Assembly: GCF_025128055.1 (NCBI RefSeq)
Contig: NZ_JAHLYS010000035.1
Location: forward strand, 1-64,000
From: Synechococcus sp. CS-1329
GTDB lineage: Bacteria; Cyanobacteriota; Cyanobacteriia; PCC-6307; Cyanobiaceae
Reading direction: 5' to 3'
DNA length: 64,000 nt
This document shows, piece after piece, positions 59,311 through 64,000 of this stretch. How positions within the stretch are numbered: position 1 is the first letter of the stretch; every line of letters starts with the position of its first letter. Made by a program: the position numbers and the translations under genes. Below the pieces are notes generated by a model. That model made no database searches and was not told the origin of the DNA. It saw only the letters and a program-made list of their open reading frames with translations.

Positions 59311-60464
59311 GCGAGTCCCCCACTGTTCTGGCCGGCCCGCTGCGGCTGCTGGTGGTGCAGCCCACACCCTTCTGCAACCTCGACTGCGACTACTGCTATC
59401 TGCCCAGCCGCGACGACCGCAGCCGGCTGCCGCTGGAGATCCTCGATGCCGCCCTGGAGCGGGTGCTTGAGAGTCCGTTCTTCAACGGGGGTTTCACCCT
59501 GCTCTGGCATGCGGGTGAACCGCTCACCATGCCGATCGCCTTTTACGACGCGGCCACCGAGCGCATCCGCCTGGCTCTGGAGCGCCACGGCCTGCCGCCC
59601 ACCACGATCGTGCAATCGCTGCAGACCAATGCGGTGGTGATCGATGACGCCTGGTGCGACTGCTTCGAGCGCAACGACATCCACGTGGGCGTGAGCATGG
59701 ATGGAACCGAGGAGCTGCACGACGCCCACCGCCGCACCCGCACGGGCCTGCCCACCCATGGGGCGGTGATGCGCGGCATCGCGGCTCTGCAGCGCCGGGG
59801 CATTCCCTTCGAGGTGATCTGCGTGCTCACCGCCGATGCCCTCGATCAGGCCGATGCCCTCTACGACTTCTTCACGGCCCACGGCATCGGCGACGTGGGC
59901 TTCAACATGGAGGAAACCGAGGGGGAGAACCTGCGCTCCACCCTGGAGCGCCCCGATGGCGAGCGCCGCTACAGCGCCTTCATGGAGCGGTTCTGGCAGC
60001 GGCAGCGGGCCGAGCCGGGCCGCTTGAACCTGCGCGAGTTCGATGGCATCACCAGCCTGGCCTGCGGCGAGGGCCGGATGGAGAGCACCGACATGAACAC
60101 CCCCTTCGCGATCGTGAACGTGGATGCCAAGGGCAATTTCACCAGCTTCGATCCGGAGTTGCTGGCGGTGGCCACCGCCGACTACGGCGATTTCATCTTC
60201 GGCAACGTGCTTCAGGGCAGCCTTGAGGCCTCGATGCACACCGACAAGTTCCAGCGGGTGTGGCGCGAGATCGAGGCCGGCGTAGACCTCTGCCGCCGCG
60301 ACTGCGCCTACTTCGGCCTCTGCGGGGGTGGAGCGGGCAGCAACAAGTACTGGGAGCACGGCCGCTTCGACTGCAGCGTCACCGAGGCCTGCCGCTATCG
60401 CATCCAGCTGGTGGCCGACGTGGTGCTCGCCGGCATGGAGCAGGAGCTGGGGCTGAGCGCCTGA
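59307..60464 (+). CDS. grrM: GrrM radical SAM/SPASM cyclophane-forming maturase
   Basis: 385 residues. The radical SAM cluster motif is CNLDCDYC, with Cys23, Cys27 and Cys30 as ligands of the SAM-binding [4Fe-4S] cluster. LWHAGEPLTMP corresponds to the GGEP-type SAM contact, and VGVSMDGTEELHDAHR follows. The C-terminal SPASM-type region supplies further cysteines: CGEGRM, CRRDCAYFGLCGGGAGSN and CSVTEACR. This is the layout of the GRRM and related FxsB/XncB enzymes that crosslink aromatic side chains to Asn or other residues two positions on. It starts with GTG overlapping the grrA stop by 4 nt, so enzyme and substrate are co-translated. Confidence 0.93.
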   Translation: MSESPTVLAGPLRLLVVQPTPFCNLDCDYCYLPSRDDRSRLPLEILDAALERVLESPFFNGGFTLLWHAGEPLTMPIAFYDAATERIRLALERHGLPPTTIVQSLQTNAVVIDDAWCDCFERNDIHVGVSMDGTEELHDAHRRTRTGLPTHGAVMRGIAALQRRGIPFEVICVLTADALDQADALYDFFTAHGIGDVGFNMEETEGENLRSTLERPDGERRYSAFMERFWQRQRAEPGRLNLREFDGITSLACGEGRMESTDMNTPFAIVNVDAKGNFTSFDPELLAVATADYGDFIFGNVLQGSLEASMHTDKFQRVWREIEAGVDLCRRDCAYFGLCGGGAGSNKYWEHGRFDCSVTEACRYRIQLVADVVLAGMEQELGLSA

Positions 60465-60522
60465 GGGATGATCGAACCCGGATCCCTCCCCTCCCCCGGC
60501 AGTCCGGCCGCACCCCCCAGCC

Positions 60523-62367
60523 ATGCTTCGCATCGCCCATGCCCTCGACGCCCAACTGCGCGCGGCCTTGGAGCGGGCCTTCCCCGAGCAGGTGGCGGCG
60601 GCGCAGGCGGCCGCTGCCCCTCTCGATCCGCAGCTGGCGCCGGCCAGCCAGCCGGAATTCGGTGATTTCCAGGCCAACGGTGCCCTCTCCCTGGCCCGGC
60701 GGCTGAAGCAGGCGCCCCGGGCCATCGCCGGCGCGATCGTGGAGCAGCTGGCCGCTGATGCGGCGTTTGCCGATCTGTGCGAGCCCGCCCAGATCGCAGG
60801 ACCGGGCTTCATCAACCTCACCCTGCGCCCCCAACAGCTGGCGGCGGAGCTGCGCAGCCGCCTGGGGACTGCGCGCCTGGGGGTGCCGGAAGTGAGCGCC
60901 GCTGCGACCGGTGCCGCGCCAGAGGCTGCAGGCGCGCCTGTGATCGTGGATTTCTCCAGCCCCAACATCGCCAAGGAGATGCACGTGGGGCACCTGCGCT
61001 CCACGATCATCGGCGACGCCCTGGCGCGGGTGCTGGAGTTCCGCGGCCACCCGGTGCTGCGCCTCAACCACGTGGGCGACTGGGGCACCCAGTTCGGCAT
61101 GCTGATCACCCATCTCAAGCAGGTGGCTCCCGAGGCGCTCACCACCGCCGATGCGGTGGACCTGGGGGATCTGGTGGCCTTCTACCGCCAGGCCAAGGCC
61201 CGCTTCGATGCCGATGAGGCCTTCCAGACCACCTCCCGCGAGGAGGTGGTGAAGCTGCAGAGCGGCGATCCGGTCAGCCGCCGGGCCTGGCTGCTGCTGT
61301 GCGAACAGTCACGGCGCGAATTCCAGCAGATCTACGATCGCCTCGACATCCGCTTGAGCGAGCGGGGTGAGTCGTTCTACAACCCCCACCTGGAGCAGGT
61401 GGTGAGCGATCTCGACGCCACCGGGTTGCTGGTCACCGATGCCGGCGCCCAGTGTGTGTTCCTCGAGGGGGTGAGCGGCAAGGACGGCCAGCCGCTGCCG
61501 CTGATCGTGCGCAAGAGCGATGGCGGCTTCAACTACGCCACCACGGATCTGGCGGCCCTGCGCTACCGCTTTGGGGCGCCACCCGAGGGGGATGGCGCCC
61601 GCCGGCTGATCTACGTGACCGATGCGGGCCAGGCCAGCCACTTTGCCGCCGTGTTTCAGGTGGCGCGCCGCGCCGGCTGGGTGCCCGAGGGCGGCCGGCT
61701 GGAGCATGTGCCCTTCGGTCTGGTGCAGGGGGACGACGGCAAGAAGCTCAAGACCCGCTCCGGCGACACAGTGCGGCTCAAGGATTTACTGGATGAGGCG
61801 GTGGAGCGCTCCGAAGCCGATCTGCGCCGCCGTCTGGCGGAGGAAGAGCGCCAGGAGGAGGAGGCGTTCATCACCCATGTGGCCACCACCGTGGGTCTGG
61901 CGGCGGTGAAGTACGCCGACCTGAGCACCAACCGGAACACCAACTACCAGTTCAGCTTTGATCGCATGCTGGCCCTCTCCGGCAACACGGCCCCCTACCT
62001 GCTCTATGCCCTGGTGCGGATCGCCGGCATCGCCCGCAAGGGCGGCGTGGGTGCGGCAGCCGGAGAGGCGGCCGGAGTGTTCCCGGATCCCCTGGTGTTC
62101 AGCGAAGCGCAGGAATGGGCCCTGGCGCGCCAGCTGCTGGCGCTGGATACGGTGATTGCCGAGGTGGAGGAGGAACTGTTGCCCAACCGGCTCTGCTCCT
62201 ATCTCTTCGAGCTCTCCCAGGTGTTCAACCGCTTCTACGACCAGGTGCCGGTGCTCAAGGCCGAAGAACCGGCCCGCGGCTCCCGCCTGGCCCTCTGCCG
62301 CCTCACTGCCGACACGCTGCGGCTGGGGTTGGGACTGCTGGGCATCCCGACGCTGGAGCGGATGTGA
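60523..62367 (+). CDS. argS: Arginyl-tRNA synthetase
   Basis: 614 residues. Class I enzyme that charges tRNA(Arg). The N-terminal Add1 domain for tRNA binding (about 1-140, with [22 protein letters not shown]) precedes [24 protein letters not shown], where HVGH is the HIGH motif. The KMSKS loop is replaced by [20 protein letters not shown], as is usual for ArgRS. The DALR anticodon domain ends at GIPTLERM. The ATG at 60523 is 58 nt after grrM. Confidence 0.97.
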   Translation: MLRIAHALDAQLRAALERAFPEQVAAAQAAAAPLDPQLAPASQPEFGDFQANGALSLARRLKQAPRAIAGAIVEQLAADAAFADLCEPAQIAGPGFINLTLRPQQLAAELRSRLGTARLGVPEVSAAATGAAPEAAGAPVIVDFSSPNIAKEMHVGHLRSTIIGDALARVLEFRGHPVLRLNHVGDWGTQFGMLITHLKQVAPEALTTADAVDLGDLVAFYRQAKARFDADEAFQTTSREEVVKLQSGDPVSRRAWLLLCEQSRREFQQIYDRLDIRLSERGESFYNPHLEQVVSDLDATGLLVTDAGAQCVFLEGVSGKDGQPLPLIVRKSDGGFNYATTDLAALRYRFGAPPEGDGARRLIYVTDAGQASHFAAVFQVARRAGWVPEGGRLEHVPFGLVQGDDGKKLKTRSGDTVRLKDLLDEAVERSEADLRRRLAEEERQEEEAFITHVATTVGLAAVKYADLSTNRNTNYQFSFDRMLALSGNTAPYLLYALVRIAGIARKGGVGAAAGEAAGVFPDPLVFSEAQEWALARQLLALDTVIAEVEEELLPNRLCSYLFELSQVFNRFYDQVPVLKAEEPARGSRLALCRLTADTLRLGLGLLGIPTLERM

Positions 62368-62475
62368 GCGGGTGAGGGCGCGTCGGCATCACCGCACTGA
62401 CGCTCAGATCCCAGACAAGCGCATGGACCCTGGAGGCATGCACCGCTGGCGACAGAAAACCAGGCACGTCCATTC

Positions 62476-62504
62476 CCAGAGACGATCCTGAGGGTCGTCT
62501 CTGG
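62476..62504. other. Perfect 10-bp inverted repeat after argS
   Basis: CCAGAGACGA (62476-62485) and TCGTCTCTGG (62495-62504) are exact complements with a 9-nt loop, in the 276-nt gap between convergent argS and the DUF1254-type gene. There is no T-run on either strand. It could be a bidirectional transcription stop or RNA-stability element. The rest of the gap shows no gene. Confidence 0.6.
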
Positions 62505-62643
62505 ACTGGCTCCGCGGTCTTTGGGGATCCAATATCAGACAACTTCAACGACTGACGACGTCTCCATGGAGGTGCTGTCAACGCTGGCCATCAGGGAGTT
62601 GCGTTTGCGGCTCCGCTACATGGACTTGTTGATCAGGTTTGGC

Positions 62644-63783
62644 TCACTGCACCAGCTCAATCTCGCTCGGCCGCCATGTCTTGTCGATCCACGGCTCCAG
62701 TGGCCCATACATGCGCAGAATCGCGAACCAGCTCTTGCCTGGAAGGGTCTGCAACCAGTTGCTTTCCTTGCCAGCCGGTGCCTTGGGTGCGAAGTAGACG
62801 TGGTAGGAGCCGTCGGGGTTCTTCTGGAATCCCTGGCTCTGGCTGCCGACGGATGGGAATGGCTGGCTGGTCTGCAGCATCGAACGGGTCTGCGTGTCGT
62901 AGATCGTGACCGCCCAGAAGTTGTTCACAGGCACATTGGCGGGCAGGTGCAGTTTGTAGGTCTTCGAGCCATCGAAGGCCCTCTTCTCGGAATCCTTGAA
63001 GGCGATGGCGTAATCAGAGCCGGCTCCTGGATGCGTAACGGCCATGGCGGGCGTCACACCCGTGTAGCCGAAATAGAAGCTGGTGCGGGCATCCAGGTTG
63101 CGTGCGCCGTCGGTTTCAAAAAATACGTTCTTGTTGGCGAAACCCATCACCCAGGAACTGTCGCTGTCGGGATAGAGGAAATAGCCCTTCTCACGCGGGC
63201 TGTACAGCGCGGCCCGGGCCGTGGCATCGCCGATGGCCGCTGCTTCCATCAGCAGACGCTTCATCCTCGGGTTTGGATTGAACGGTGTGCCTTTGACGAT
63301 GCCGATCGCTGCAAGGGACCCTCTGGACTCTCTGCCTAAGGCGTCGATGGGTTCTCTCTGGATGATCCTGTTGAGAGCTTCGAAGTAGCTGAAGTCGCTG
63401 GGGGCGATTGTGTTGTAGCTCTTGCCGGTGATGTTCATGAATTCGGTGGCAGGCGGGTTGCTGGCCAACTTCAGCGGGTACACCTTCAGGTTTTCTTTGA
63501 TGTTCTTCAATGCCGGCTCCAGGCCACCGGCAATCGAGCCGCGCATGAAGAACCAGTTGATGTAGGTGGGTGGCTTCAGCACGAAGTAGCCGTCGGGCAC
63601 GGCGCCGGTATAGCCCGGTGGAAGCACGAGATACTTCCCGCCCTTGCCCTTGTCCGGGCCCGCGACTCCGAAATCACCGACGTAGCGCATCCAGGCGTCG
63701 TCAAGCATGCCGAGCATGCCGGGCGGAACTTCCACCACCGTCGGCCCGTAGGCCTGCAGGTCCAGATGACCGATGGAGTACAT
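62644..63783 (-). CDS. DUF1254/DUF1214 protein, N-terminally truncated
   Basis: 379 residues from ATG 63783. The sequence starts in the middle of the DUF1254 domain (YSIGHLDLQAYGPTVVEVPPG), then runs through AGPDKGKGGKYLVLPPGYTG and a complete DUF1214 domain with NNFWAVTIYDTQTRSMLQ, ending in WFAILRMYGPLEPWIDKTW. Full-length relatives carry a signal peptide and roughly 100 residues before this point. These are periplasmic proteins of unknown function. Base composition is less GC-rich than the neighbours. The gene may be non-functional. Confidence 0.75.
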   Translation of the reverse strand: MYSIGHLDLQAYGPTVVEVPPGMLGMLDDAWMRYVGDFGVAGPDKGKGGKYLVLPPGYTGAVPDGYFVLKPPTYINWFFMRGSIAGGLEPALKNIKENLKVYPLKLASNPPATEFMNITGKSYNTIAPSDFSYFEALNRIIQREPIDALGRESRGSLAAIGIVKGTPFNPNPRMKRLLMEAAAIGDATARAALYSPREKGYFLYPDSDSSWVMGFANKNVFFETDGARNLDARTSFYFGYTGVTPAMAVTHPGAGSDYAIAFKDSEKRAFDGSKTYKLHLPANVPVNNFWAVTIYDTQTRSMLQTSQPFPSVGSQSQGFQKNPDGSYHVYFAPKAPAGKESNWLQTLPGKSWFAILRMYGPLEPWIDKTWRPSEIELVQ

Positions 63784-63842
63784 CGCAGGATTACCACCGC
63801 AGCGGTTAGCAGGACTCTCAACGCTCCGAATCGTTGTTTCAT
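63783..63842 (-). other. Out-of-frame signal-peptide-like remnant upstream of the DUF1254 gene
   Basis: An ATG at 63842 begins MKQRFGALRVLLTAAVVIL, a typical Sec signal peptide, but in a different frame from the DUF1254 protein. The frame continues into unrelated sequence and stops near 63576. This looks like the original N-terminus left behind by a deletion that removed the first part of the domain and shifted the frame. Confidence 0.5.
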
Positions 63843-64000
63843 CGCATTTGCTCTTGTAGGGCGGCTGGATTCTGTGATATACAACATACAGGATATAATT
63901 TCAGTCTAGCATGTACGAAGCTGGCGTTTACCATCGCTTGGCCGCTAAGAATTGAACTGAAGTCTGCTTCACGGCTCATTCATCTTCCACTGGCGGCTCA
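63843..64000. other. AT-rich end of window, no gene seen
   Basis: This stretch is clearly richer in A+T than the rest of the window. On the minus strand it contains TATATC and TATGTT boxes that could serve as promoter elements for the DUF1254-type gene. No ORF of useful length with a recognisable product was found. Confidence 0.5.

Overview
The window is GC-rich, densely packed bacterial chromosome from a unicellular alpha-cyanobacterium of the Synechococcus/Cyanobium type. The evidence is a complete glucosylglycerol osmolyte route (ggpS, stpA), a ClpB2-type chaperone, a DUF3747 protein, a cyanobacterial PilMNOQ cluster, a cyanobacterial RiPP cassette of the GrrP-GrrA-GrrM type, and very high G+C at third codon positions. 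Species identity is inferred from gene content only. Two stretches look less GC-rich than the rest: the adhesin gene at the left edge and the DUF1254-type gene with its AT-rich upstream region at the right edge.

Layout. Positions 1-3420: the 3' part of a large secreted YDG-repeat adhesin, overlapping a secreted CHAT-domain protease gene. 3.6-19.2 kb: housekeeping genes on both strands (speA, ndk, thiO-like, gatB, coaE, argJ, two small conserved unknowns, an AarF/ABC1 kinase, a secreted unknown, eno, gloA, clpB2). 19.2-22.9 kb: secE-nusG-rplK-rplA-(L10 leader)-rplJ-rplL, closed by an intrinsic terminator. 23.0-23.25 kb: an RNA-rich gap with a strong minus-strand terminator and a possible small RNA. 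23.2-30.7 kb: a DUF3747 protein, rnhA-pyrD, and the type IV pilus set pilM-pilN-pilO-pilQ. 30.7-45.1 kb: a pentapeptide-repeat protein, a cobD-like aminotransferase, murG, secreted unknowns, a 3-hydroxyisobutyrate-dehydrogenase-like enzyme, pgk, a Usp protein, ylqF, rluD, a CLC chloride channel, a fused two-domain ABC ATPase and the (p)ppGpp enzyme rsh. 45.2-45.8 kb: a probable selO remnant and a small ORF. 45.7-48.5 kb: DUF2062, mnmE, nadC.

48.5-57.6 kb is a compatible-solute and glycerol-3-phosphate cluster. stpA and a GH13 glycosidase form one minus-strand pair. glpK-glpD form a plus-strand pair. ggpS and a TreS-like GH13 enzyme form a second minus-strand pair. GlpK makes glycerol-3-phosphate, GgpS joins it to glucose, StpA removes the phosphate to give glucosylglycerol, and GlpD drains the same glycerol-3-phosphate pool.

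57.8-60.5 kb is the most distinctive locus, a GrrP-GrrA-GrrM radical-SAM RiPP cassette. Its precursor ends in nine evenly spaced aromatic-X-Asn triplets, the motif type that this maturase class is known to crosslink into cyclophanes. argS follows. The window ends with an N-terminally truncated DUF1254/DUF1214 protein.

Tail-to-tail 3' overlaps are frequent (five pairs, 11-55 nt), as are 1-4 nt start/stop overlaps within operons. No tRNA, rRNA, insertion sequence or CRISPR array was seen.
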